Source of the DNA: Odobenus rosmarus divergens
Taxonomy: Eukaryota > Chordata > Mammalia > Carnivora > Odobenidae
Direction of reading: 5' to 3'
NCBI RefSeq assembly: GCF_000321225.1
Contig: NW_004450460.1
Coordinates: forward strand, 686,792-750,791
DNA length: 64,000 bases
Each line of letters begins with the position of its first letter. Within the stretch, counting starts at the first letter, position 1. Both the position numbers and the translations under genes were made by a program. Under the pieces are notes generated by a model. The model saw nothing but the letters and a program-made list of their open reading frames with translations. It was not told the DNA's origin and did no database searches. Shown here piece by piece: positions 12,501 through 24,500 of the stretch.

Positions 12501-15500
12501 CTCTGGCCGCTGCATGGCCCCTTCCTCGTTGCTGGCGCACACCAGTGAACACGTCTGTGTACTGCCTGCCTCTGCCCTCAGAAGGCAAGCTCCCTGGGGG
12601 CTGAGGTTTTTGTCTGCTGTGGTTGTTGCTTTATTTCCAGCATTTTGAACCATACCCGGCATATGGTACGTGCGTGATAAACACCTGTTGGATGGATGAG
12701 GTGCAGAACAGAGGTAATCTCTGGCAAGTATTGTGGTGATAATTCAGGAGCCTTCTCCTGAAGTGAAGGATAGGCAGCATTTGCAGATTGAAAGGACACG
12801 GAGGGTGCGCAGCGTGGCCCGGCCCAGATGAGCACGGAAGCGGACGGGTGAGAAGGGCCTCTGCCGCGAGAGGGCAGGGCCGAGTCTGCGAGTTACGGGG
12901 CCTGGGGCCGCGGGGCCACACCCAGCTGAAGCGTCTGGCAGGGTCGAGGTCGCAGAGTGTAAAGGCACGGCACCAGCATCGGCACATTGGGGATGGAGTG
13001 GTAGGGCTCAGCTGGCACTCAGAAAGAGAAGCTGCCCAGGTCCTGGGCTCGGGGCCCTGGGCCTGAGACAGAGCGGGGACAACGTGGGCAGCGTTCTCCC
13101 TGGCCCCCCCTCTCCTTGAGTGTTCTTCCCATGTGGGCGTCGGAGGCCTGCGGGAGCAGCGGGGCGGGAAGGCTCCCCGGGCCTAGTTGGGATGCGCCGT
13201 TGCAAGCGTGGAAACACACTGGCTAGTTGAAGCCCTCGTGGTTGTGCCAGGAGGCCTGCAGGGCGTGCTGCCAGAGAGAGGGGCACGTTATCTCTTGCTC
13301 CCCAGGGGTCTTAGCATCCAACAGGATTTTTTACTAAGGTAATTTCTCTTTGGAGCAGCTTGGGGATTTCTCGTGTTGGGTGGACTCACTTAGGAATACG
13401 AAAGCTACCAGGGAGGTAGATGGGAAAGCTAGTCCCCAAACTCTTCTCTTCCCTCTGCGTGGAACAAGAGCCCCCGCTGCTCTGACGAGAGCTTTAAGAA
13501 CGCCGACTTGTTCTTTTTCAGACAGCCTGCACCGGCCTACTCCTTGGTGGGCCTGTTGCTTTCCCGGTTGCTCTGCAGAGTTCAGCTGGGGTTGGGGGAG
13601 GAGGGATAAACAGAGCATTGGGAACATTGTCTGCCCTCAAGCCTGAACAGGAAACCCTCCAAATGCCCCTCTCCTCGGGTGTCTGCAATTGTTCTGACCT
13701 AGCTTCTAATTGTTCACTGCGTTCCTGGGGCGCTGGGCTCCACGGTGCAGGAGCCCTGCTTTTCCTAATCAGCCATGCTTCAGGGGTGGGAGGGAATCAC
13801 CAGGGGAGTCTGTGGTAGTGCAAGGCTCTGACACCATCTGTTTTGACTATGGTTATTAAGTGAATTATAAGAAAAAATCACTGTAATCCAAACAGAGAGG
13901 AACATTGGTTGACTATGCTCCATCTTGCGTAGCCAAGGTCATGTTCAGCAGAACTGACACTTCTGGAGGTGAGAGGCTTCCCAGCAGGACTCTGTGCTGT
14001 CGATTGTCTTTGAGGTGGAGTCCGAAGCAAGTCTTTAGAGCAGCCAGGCATCAGTGTCCAGACATGGTCCACACCAAGACCTCTCACAGGAGGTGGGCAT
14101 GCCACCTGGTTTCCAGGTTACTCTGGGATAGTCTCTGTGAGGCCCGGGGCCATGCTCAGCCTGTTGGGGCCACGTGGGGTGCCGGCTGTGTTCTTGCGTG
14201 ACCACCAATGTCTGTCTTTCAGAGACACCATGGACAGTGTGAAGCAGAGCGCCGCCCTGTGTTTGCTGCGTTTGTACAGAACGTCTCCTGATCTTGTCCC
14301 CATGGGTGACTGGACGTCCCGAGTGGTGCACCTTCTCAACGACCAGCATTTGGTAAATGCCTTTAGATTAGCGTCCCCCCTCGCCACACCAAGTAACTGT
14401 TTTCTGGAATCGCCATTGTGAAAGCAGCTCAGTGTGGCTTCTTATGAGGCTGTGGGGAGACTTCCACAGCTCAGCCCATTGAGCGTGTGAGCACTTGGGC
14501 GCCTCTGTGGCTGGGGGAAGAGCTCCCCCCTTCCTGGGGACGGGACAACAGACGTGGCCTCTGGCCCACTGCAGAACTTGTCATCCTTGAACTTGTCAAG
14601 GGCCTTCTGCATGCTAGCGCTGTGCAGATAAGCAAGACAGAGACCAGTGTCTTCTGGAAATACCCTGTCCAGGGAGGGCACTCCACGTGGTATGCTTGTC
14701 TGTCTGGGGTGTTGAGGAGGGCATCCTGTGACCCCGACCTAAGCGCTGGCATGGCCACTGCACAGGCCAGGCCTGACTGTCCTCCCTGTGTCCTAGAAAA
14801 GGACAGGGAGGTGTAGGGCGACTTGGTGGGAGTGGTTAGACCTGGGACACAGGTGCTGTCCACACCGGAAGGGGCATGCAGGGACGTGACACCAGGAGGT
14901 GGGGTCAAGTAGGAGCAGATGCTGGGCACGGTGGCTTTGGGCGGCGTGAATTCTAGTGTATAAATGAGAGAATTGAAATTCAGCACAGATTTTTCCTGCT
15001 CCATAGATCGGTGTGAGTATGTTAGCTGGTTACTGTGTTTTTTTTTCCCAGAAAGGAATCTACCTTAAAAATTAAATTAAAAATAGGGGCGCCTTCAGCC
15101 GGTTGAGCGTCCAACTCTTGATTTTGGCTCAGGTTATGATCTCAGGGTTGTGGGGTTGAGCCCTGCAGCAGGCTTCATGCTCAGTGGGGAGCCTGCTTGA
15201 GATTCTCTCCCTCTGTCCCTCATTCCTTCTTCTTCTCCAAAAAAGCAATTAATTAAAAATAAATGATCGTGGCACGCAGATTCAGAGGAGAGAGCTGGTG
15301 GCTGTGTCGGCACGCTTGCTGTGCCGTGGCGGCCCCTGGGCTGTTCCCACGTTGTCATGGCCCATGCTTCCTGGGATGTTTGTGTCCAAGTAGGGCAGCC
15401 CTTCCTCAGAAGGGAGCCCGGTCTGTGCAGCCATGTTGTAGGGAGAAGGGGATGCACCTGGGCGGCGGTGTTGGGAGTGCACGCACGCTGGGTCACTCGG

Positions 15501-18500
15501 GTCCCGCTCAGTGCAACCCAGACTCTGCTGGGGCAATTGGGAAGCCATGCGGGAGGCTGTGAGGCTTGAGGCCACGAGTTGCCCACCAGGCAGACCCTGA
15601 GAGGCAGGGGGGCTCTTTCCAGTTTTGCGCCTATGGAAACCGGGGCTCAGAGGGACTCAGTGGCTTCTCGCAGACCCAGACTTGAGCCAGGAGGTGCTGA
15701 AGGCTCAGAGCTGGGGCAGCCGAGGGGGCCCGAGCTGCATGGCTGACAGACGTTCACAGTCAGCACTTCTCAGAGTGGTGGTGTGAGGGCGCCTCTCCTC
15801 TGACACCGAGGGATTCTGTAGGCCGGTGTGCGGTTCACTTTTACAGTTGAATGTGCACGACTGTGCCTCGCCAGCCGCGCTGCCTGGCACCTGCTTGGCT
15901 GCAGAGGCCGCCGCAGCAGCTCGGAGGGGAGGAGGAGGAGGGGCTGGCTCAGGCGGACTGCCGGAAGGCCAGGCCCGTCACCCTGTCTTTTTCCATCTCT
16001 CCTCTTCTTGGTGCGTGTTCTCTGTTCTCTTGACGGCTGTCCTTTATGTGGTTATGGCTTCTGCGTCCTACACTTCCTGGCTTTGTCACTGAAGACGGCC
16101 TGAGATTTGGCTTTCTTTGTCTCAGGTTTAGGAATGCCCAGGAGGAGTGTCAGCTGGCCATGAAGAGCAAGCAAGCCCCTGTTTGCACTGTGTTCTGAGA
16201 GCAGGGGAGGAACCTGGGGGTCTGCGTGGGGCAGGGAAGTAAGCTGTGGCCAGAGGGACAGCACTGGGGCCATTTGGGCTCCCCCATGGTTTTCTCACAC
16301 TGCCCTTCCTACAAAGACTCCTGCAGGGACGCAGAGGATGGGAGAAGCTGTGCTCAGGAGCCCGCGAGAGTCCCAGCGGACTCGTCAGAATATGGAGGCT
16401 TGTTCTATCCTCCTGGTGGGCCAGGACGAGCCCCAAACGCTTAGGGTGGGCCAGGACGAGCCCCAAACGCTTAGGAGCCTTGCTGAATGACTCTACCCAG
16501 GTGGAATTTGCGTGTTTATAAATACTGAGTATGTTAGAGCTCTCTTGGGAGGGAAACAGTTGGTATTTGTTTTGTTCACCGAGAGGTGGACATCAAGGCC
16601 AGTTAGATCCATTTCTTGAAGGCAGCTTTCAGGTTGTCATTAGAAATCTGAAGGAGCCGCTTAGTTGTGGCTGGGAGCTCGCTCTCATCGCACCTTTGCA
16701 GCTGCAGAAACTGTCACCCCTCTCCCATCTGCTCGGGAGCGAGGTGGAGGAGGACCAGAGGGGTTAAACAATGATCCAAGTCGCTTCCTGAGTTTTGTTT
16801 GCATCTTCATTGTCAATAAATATCGTTCCTTTGTTTTATCTATTTCATATTTATGAGAGAACTTCTTTACTTAAGCAGTATCTTCCTTCAAGAGGCAGGA
16901 ATTGGTGGGAGTGACTCCTAGTTGTCCTGGGACAACAGCAAAGATGTCCCTATGCTGCATGGGGGGTCCCTGTGCACTGAGGCCAGGCGCTGCGTGGGGG
17001 GTACTCTGCAGGGAAGGGGTGTCACTAGGGCCTGGGGTGCTTTAGGGACCAGCGTGGCAGAGATACAGCTTGGACCTTTCTTCAAGAAGGGGAAGAATGA
17101 GCTCTTTCAGTTGCTGTTTTCCACGGTCCCACTTTTGGATTGTAAAGATTCAAATGAGTCCAAAGGTAATGTCTCCCTCCCACTCCATACAGAATTTTTT
17201 TTTTTTTTTTTAAGATTTTATTTTTAAGTAATGTCTATACCCAACATGGGGCACAGACTCACAACTCCGAGATCAAGAGGTGCTTTACTGGCTGAGCCAG
17301 CTGGGTACCCCTACATGGAGTGATTTAAATTAGGGGCCACGGGGACTGCAGCTGACCCTGGGGCCAGACAGGGGGCCATACCCAGAGGAAGGCAGTAGGG
17401 CAGGTAGGGACTCGGCCAGAGCTGCTGCCTACCCACCCGCAGGCCTCCACAAAGGCAGGGTCTGGGGTGCCAGCATTGGTTCTCAGAGTGAAGGTTCTCA
17501 GAGAGAAGCTCCAAAGAGAAATCGACAGATGTGTGCTGTCTCAACTCTTAAAGACGCTATGGGCGTGTCGCAGCAGTTCTGAATCTGGCCCAGGGGCTCC
17601 AGGTTGTCGCTTTCGGTTTAGAATTTTATCTGGAAAATGATTTCGCAGTGAGAAGTCAGCACCAGCTTTGTCGGCCGTAGTCACAGTGTGCATTGTGTGT
17701 TTGCTTCAGGGCGTGGTGACCGCCGCCACCAGCCTCATCACCACCTTGGCACAGAAGAACCCTGAGGAGTTCAAGACCTCCGTCTCTCTGGCTGTCTCCA
17801 GGTTAAGCAGGGTAAGTCTGTTGGTGGGGAATGGGCCTCAGGGTGCGTTTTCGTCTTAGTTATTTCATTTAATTAATATATTAGCTAACTGTTTAGAATG
17901 CAAGATATTTGGCTCAGTTTGTAAATTCAGGAGTAAGAACTTGTCTTGGTTAGGAATTCGTTGGGTTTTCTTTCAACCGTTTTGCCCGTTGAGAAACGTA
18001 CTGTTTGTGTGGGAAAGTGCCCAGAGTAAAGCAGCCCAGCCCAGGTCGTGTCACCTAAGTGCCGCTCAGCCACTGCACCAGGTGGGGAACGGGGGTGCCG
18101 GCGGTGCCTCCCACTGCAGGGAGCCCTGTCCTCATTTGGGTGGCCTCACTCTTCACTTTCCTTTGCTGCTTGAGCCTGTGTCCTTCACTCGAACGGCTAG
18201 CTCTGACTGCGTCCTGCGTTGTGCGTCGTGCACAGGCATACCCTGCGGACGGTGTATATTCTTTTGTGTTTGACTGGTAGAGCTCAACATTGCGGAGTTG
18301 GCGGATTTGTTTTGTGTGCCATTCCTTCGTGTTTGACGCTGTGTAGAGCTTATATGAATACACTACAACATACTTCCCCCTAGTCTTGTCCGACACTGGG
18401 GTGGTGAACAGCTTGGCTGTCTGTTGGCTTGTGCGTGGGCGTGCGTGTGCGTGCGCGTGGCTGGGGGGGCCTGTCCCTGGAGGCGGCGTCACTGGGTCGT

Positions 18501-21500
18501 GGGGTGGCAGCGGTTCACCTTGAGGGGACAGTGCAGAGCCGCTTCCAGGCAGCTGAGCCGACTGACCTTCCCTCCAGCATGTGCAGTCCCTGCTGCTCTG
18601 CATCTTGGCCTTTTATTTTTTATTGTTTTTAAAGATTTTATTTATTTTCTTGACAGAGAGAGATAGCAAGAGGGAACACAGGCAGGGGGAGTGGGAGAGG
18701 GAGAAGCAGGCTCCCCGTCAAGCAGGGAGCCCGATGCGGGAGCCCATTGTGGGGCTCCATCCCGGGACCCCGGGATCATGACCTGAGCCGAAGGCAGACG
18801 CTTAACGACTGAGCCACCCAGGCGCCTCTTTTATATATTTTAGATATGAGGAATTTGTTGATTATGGTAGGATGAACCAAACTGTCCACATTTAACCATT
18901 ATTGGTCTTCAAAAATGGCATCTTTGTATGCTTCAGTCTGCTCTATTTAAAAACATCTTGTCCTCCTCTGTAATTTGCCATTTCACTCTCTTTGTGAAGT
19001 CTTCTGTGATCACAAATTCCCCATTTTAGTGCCCTAAACCTTTCCTTTATGGCTAGAGCTTTTTGTGCCCTGTGTGTGGAGTCTTTTCCTATTCTGTGGT
19101 TTCACATTTAGGTTGACAAGCCGCCCTGGGACTGGTTTCTATGTATACCAGTTGTCCCAGTGTCACTGCTAAAAAGGCTCCCTGCCCCCCCCCCGGCAGT
19201 GCCACCTTGGCCATAAACCATTGAGCTGTGTCTGTGCCCCCGCCCCCCCGCTGTTGCTGTTCATCTTGCACCGTGGCATGCTGTCTTAGTTACTGGAACT
19301 TGAAATTCAGTGGAGCATGCCCTCGATCTTGTACCCCCAACCCCAAAATCCTGTTGGGACTGTAGGTTAGTTTTGAGAGAATTAAAATCTTGACAGTATT
19401 GAGTCTTTGAATCCATGACCATGGTATCCCTCTCCATTTTTTTGGAGTTACTTTAATTTTTCTCACTCATGTTTTGTAACTTTTTGAGTAGAGGTTCCTT
19501 TATTTGTTGTTAGGTTTATCTTTATATAGTTTATTTTTAAAATGCTATTCTCAATTATATCTTTTTTAAAAAAGATTTTATTTATTTATTTGAGAGAGAG
19601 AGAGCAAGCATGAGTAGGGGGAAGGGTAGAGGGAGACAGAGAAGCAGGCTCCCCGTGGAGCAGGGAGCCCAAGGCGGGGCTCCATCCCAGGGCCCTGAAA
19701 TCATGACCTGAGCCAAAGGTAGATACTTAACCGACTGAGCCACCCAGGCGTCCCATCAGTGATGTCTTAAAATGTGTTTTATAACCGCTATGTATTGGTT
19801 TGTGCAAGCGATTTTTGTACATTGATCTTGGAGTTGGCAACTCTGCCAAACTGACTTACTAATAATATTTTTTTAAAGATTTTATTTATCTGTCAGAGAG
19901 AGCACACAAGCAGGGGGAGCGGCAGAGGGAGAAGCAGGCTTCCCGCAGAGCAGAGAATCCAATGCAGGACTTGACCCCAGGACCCTGGGATCATGACCTG
20001 AGCTGAAGGCAGACGCTTCACTGACTGAGCCCCCCAGGCGCCCCTCACTTAACTAATCTTAGTAATTTATGTGTAGATTGTGTTAGATCTTCTTTGTACT
20101 CCATCATGTCTGTGGACAATGAGTTTTCTTTCGCAGCCCATATTTGTCTTTGTTTCCTGCTTTCTGGCTCCCACTCGGACCTCCACTCGGTGTGGACTAA
20201 GAGAGGGTTTTCTTCCTCGTCCCAGAGGGGAGTCGTCAGTGTCTCACCATGACAAGTAGAGTTTGCTGGTTTTGTTGCCATTGGTTTGCTTTGTCACATG
20301 AAGGAAATTCCTTTCTGTATCTTGGCCAACATTTTTATCATGAATTAACTGGTGAAGCTATTTGAAGGTAGAGTTTCTTTGTGGAACAGTTTCTTATTTT
20401 GGGTTCAACTTATTTAATAAGTTATGGGTCTTTATATTTTCTGTCCTTTCATCAGTTTTGGTTAAGTTGCATTTTCCTGACGTTTGCTAATTTGTCTGAA
20501 TGTTCACACATCTCTGTGGGGGGGGGTGCGGGGGTGCGGGCTATAGGGCTGCCCCCTTCTCGGTCTTCCGTGGGGTGTTTGTGCCTTTTCACCTTCCTGA
20601 TGAACCTGTCAAGCATGATAACTTCTGACTTGGTGGCTCTCTCTGTTGTGTTTTTTCTTCCTGGCTGCTTTCTGTTCCTATCCTTGTTTTATTTCCTTTA
20701 CTTTCTTGGGTTAATTTGCTAGTTCCTTTGTAAATCTTTGGGGTGGTGGCGCCTGGGTGGCTCAGTCGGTTAAGCGACTGCCTTCAGCTCAGGTCATGAT
20801 CCTGGAGTCCGCGGATCGAGTCCCACGTCAGGCTCCCTGCTCTGCAGGGAGTCTGCTTCTCCCTCTGACCCTTCCCCCTCTCATGTGCTCTCTCTCTTTC
20901 TCATTCTCACTCTCTCAAATAAATAAAATCTTTAAAAAAAAAAATCTTTGGGGTGAATTCTTCATTGCTTTTATTTTTGTATTTGTTTCAGATGTGTGCA
21001 GTTTTTTAGTTGTAAGTTTCTGAGCGTGACTTTAGCTGCATGCAACAGCCTGCATTTGTGCCTTCCGCCCCGGAGTGCTGCCTGGCTTCCTCCTCCGTGT
21101 GCCTGTAGGCTCTGTTTGCTCTGCTCATCCTGCCCATGCCTTCCCCAGCGCGGAGCTCACCTTCCTGCAGGAGGGGTCACGTCCTGGGTCCGGGCTTTTG
21201 TCTTGCAGCTGAGGGCGGGGGTCAGGGTGAAACCTTCCCAAACATGCTTACATATGACCTAAAGTGTAATACCTGTAAGCTTCGTAGGGTGGTGCTCCTC
21301 TGACTTCCCTGATAGGGGGTGAGGAAGGCACTGGGCTGTGTGTTAGTGGAAATGAAATGTCTTAGGGGAAGTCGCGTATTCGGAAGGTGGAGGGAGGGTC
21401 TGCCCTGCCAAGGACCCTGACGGCCAAGGAGATGGAACCATGAATGAAGGAAGCTTGCTCTCTGGCCTCGGCGAGCTCATGGCAGGGGTTGGCACTGGAG

Positions 21501-24500
21501 GGCTGTGGGGGTACGGGGCTGGGTTCTTCTAGAACACCAGCTTCTCCCTTCTGAGGGGACCAGAGTTCTCACCCTTTTGTGTTTTATTTGCGTCCTGGTC
21601 CACTAAGGAAAAGATTGGGTTCCCAGTGCAGGTGCTGTTGAATTCCATAGCGGTTTCAGGTCAGTGGTATCGGCTGGTTTGTGCCTGCAGGATGGGGTGG
21701 CCATTGCAGAGCAAGAGCATGTGGGGCCACTCCCGACAGTGACAGTGGGCAGCTGCTTGCCCTGTGAGCGTGGTGTCACTGCGCTCCTTTACCTCTAGAA
21801 CAGAGAGAAGCGTGTTAAATATCCTTAGCTCATTGAACAGAGCCATTTCTTAGTGTGTGATCCAAAGACCACACTGAGGACCTCTCTTCGTGACACCTGC
21901 CTGCACCTGTGTTGTCTTACAGATTGTGACATCTGCGTCCACAGACCTTCAGGATTATACCTACTATTTTGTCCCGGCTCCCTGGCTGTCTGTAAAACTT
22001 CTGAGGCTGCTACAGTGCTACCCACCCCCAGGTACAGCTGCGCAGCGGAGACCTCTCTGAGCGGGTTACTTAAGTGTCTTAGGGTTATGTTGTTTGTTAT
22101 CTTTGTAAGTCCTTTCCTAGAGCTGGTTCTTGTTCTGTGGATCCTTTATGCTGCTGCCACACATCTTGGCTTTCCCAGAGCAGCTGGTACAGAACTCACA
22201 GTTTTGTTAAAAGTTGGGATTATCTCTGCTTTTATATAGTATCAGATCTGTGCAGGTTTTTGAAACGATCTTTTTCAGGAAAACTTGAAACATTTATAAA
22301 CTTTGTATCATAAGTTGTTAATAATTTATATAACTGTACAACTTGGGGATATTTTTCTGTTTATGTTTTATTGCAAAATGTTACGTTTGACTGATATGGT
22401 AAGTATCTCCAGATAGAACTTGTCAGTTGAAGAATGTAGATGAAATTTTTTTTAAAGGTTTTATTTATTTATTAGAGAGAGAGAGAGTGAGAGATAGAGC
22501 ACGAGCAGCTGGGAGAGGGAGAAGTAGGCTTCCCGTGGAGCAGGGAGCCCGACACGGGACTTGATCCCAGGACCCTGAGATCATGACATGAGCCAAAGGC
22601 AGACGCTTAACGACTGAGCCTCCCAGGTGCCCTGTAGATGAAGATTTTTATAGATAACTTCCAAACTGCCCTTTGCAAAGATTGCTTGTTGGTGTAGCCT
22701 TTACATTTTAATCTAACTGGGGTTTTTGTACAAGATATTTCTTTGTTCGGTTCAAGTAATTTTCTTTTACTAAATATCTTTCGTACCAAAGTATGAACTG
22801 CACACCTGTGGCAGAGCTTTCCCTTGAGCTGGAGTGGCCCAGCCTCCCTGATGTCCCCGCTCCTTACTGCCTCACCCCTGCTGCCCCTTGGCTGCCCGGC
22901 CTTGCCTGGCAGCCATCCCACTTCTTCACTCGGAGGTCGCCTGTGGGTGTGAGTTTCCTCATCTGACCCTCCTTTCAGGCCATAGGCTCCAGTTTTCTTG
23001 TGGCCAGCCCCTCACCTTGGGCCTCTGTGCTCAAGCCCTGGGTGGCTGCTCCTCGGGGCCCTGCTGGCACCACCCTCTCGAACTTGTCCGCAAGGTTCTG
23101 CTCCTCTCTCCAATGGCCGGGTTTGCAGTGCCCCAGAGGTGCTGGGGGTTTTGGTGGACAAGTTGTTTTTGATATTCTGATATTTTTACTGCTTTCTTAT
23201 TCCTTTTTTGTCTGTTATTTCTTTTTTCTGGTTTGATTAGAACTTTAAAAATTTCCTTCTCTTTTTATTGGTTTTGGTAACATTTTCTGTATTTGTTGGG
23301 AATGAAGGTGGAGAAAAAGATCTTTTGCCCCGTCTTTCAAACTTTTATATTATGTTTTTTTTGTCTGTGTCTCTGAGATTTTATTTTCTCTTGATTTGTG
23401 TAATCTGTAATGCAGCGAAAGTGTTGTGCATCTTACTTGCATTAAAATGTATGGGTAGTTACCCTAGCTATTAAATCCTCTCATTTTAAGTAGCTCCACG
23501 GTTAGACGAGGAACCCTGGTTGTAAGGTGGTATGGCTGGGAGGGGCAGCTGGGTGTGGGGAGCCCGGCCTGACAGTGGTCTGTCTTGCCCAGAAGACCCT
23601 GCAGTGCGAGGTCGCCTGACCGAGTGCCTGGAGACCATTCTGAACAAAGCCCAGGAACCACCAAAGTCAAAAAAAGTGCAGCATTCCAACGCCAAGAACG
23701 CCGTGCTCTTTGAGGCGATCAGCCTGATCATTCACCACGATAGGTGGGTCGGCAGTGGGTCAGCTCTCCTTCCCTTGACCTTCCCTCAGGGAAGACGTGC
23801 CCCTCTTAAACCTGTGTGTGTGCCCTTTCTTGTTGAGGTGAGGCCTGCTGGGTGTCGTTGAGTGTTTACCCGTTTCCCGATGCTGACACATTGCCTCTGC
23901 CCTCCTCAGATGGCTGTGGGTTCCTTGTGTGGTCCCTTTTCTGGGCTCCCCTCCAGCACTTCGTGCTCTCTCTGGCCTCAGAACTTGGTCACTGTGGTCC
24001 TACCTTTCCCTGAGGGCCTCTCCTGTTCCTCCTGGGCACCCCGATCCTGCCTGACTTCTCCCATAACCTTACAGGAAGGACGAGGGTGGGTGCCTGTTAG
24101 CTTTCCTGCGACACAAAGCCACACTCAGTGTTGGTCTGAGGCCTTTATGGGGAGTTCAGCACAGGGAGATGGTGGACAGCAGAATGGTTTGCTTCCTTGC
24201 CTTTTCTCCTCAGCTTCTGTAGTCTTGACTTCCTCCCTGTGGCCTTGCAGGTGGTGCCTTGCTTTTAGAGTTCCCATTAGCATGATGGTGTGGCTCCCAG
24301 GCAGGGCTGTGGGAGATGCCACCTGGGTCCCCATGACTGCAGACTGCTGCACGCCATGCAAGGTGCTGTGGGGGCTCAGGAGGTGTGGCGGACCCTCTCC
24401 CAGCCATCTTCCACCTCAGTGTTTCTGGACAAATGTAGTTTCTTGGGACAGAAAGTCCTACTGAGAGTCCTATGTTAGCGGGGTTGGAACTGTTAAAAAC

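Larger units (their letters stand above)
14353..17709 (+). other. AP2A2: AP2A2 intron 5
   Basis: 3.4-kb intron holding two SINEs (near 15.1 and 17.2 kb) and a 30-bp tandem duplication near 16.4 kb. No other gene seen. Confidence 0.8.
18829..21070 (-). mobile_element. LINE-1 ORF2 remnant, antisense, with three nested SINEs
   Basis: AT-rich stretch whose segments (ttgtacattgatcttggagt near 19.8 kb, acatttttatcatgaattaa near 20.3 kb, gtgactttagctgcatgcaa near 21.0 kb) resemble the reverse complement of mammalian LINE-1 ORF2. Exact ends are uncertain; unrelated unique sequence may be included. Confidence 0.55.
17812..21922 (+). other. AP2A2: AP2A2 intron 6
   Basis: 4.1-kb intron, AT-rich in its middle where an antisense LINE-1 fragment (about 18.8-21.1 kb) carries four SINEs. 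The last ~800 bases show nothing recognisable. Confidence 0.8.

Noticed and set aside
20746..20941. tRNA-like promoter boxes in the SINE heads
   Set aside because: The A/B-box-like sequence comes from the tRNA-Lys ancestry of the SINE; there is no foldable tRNA body, so no tRNA gene is called.
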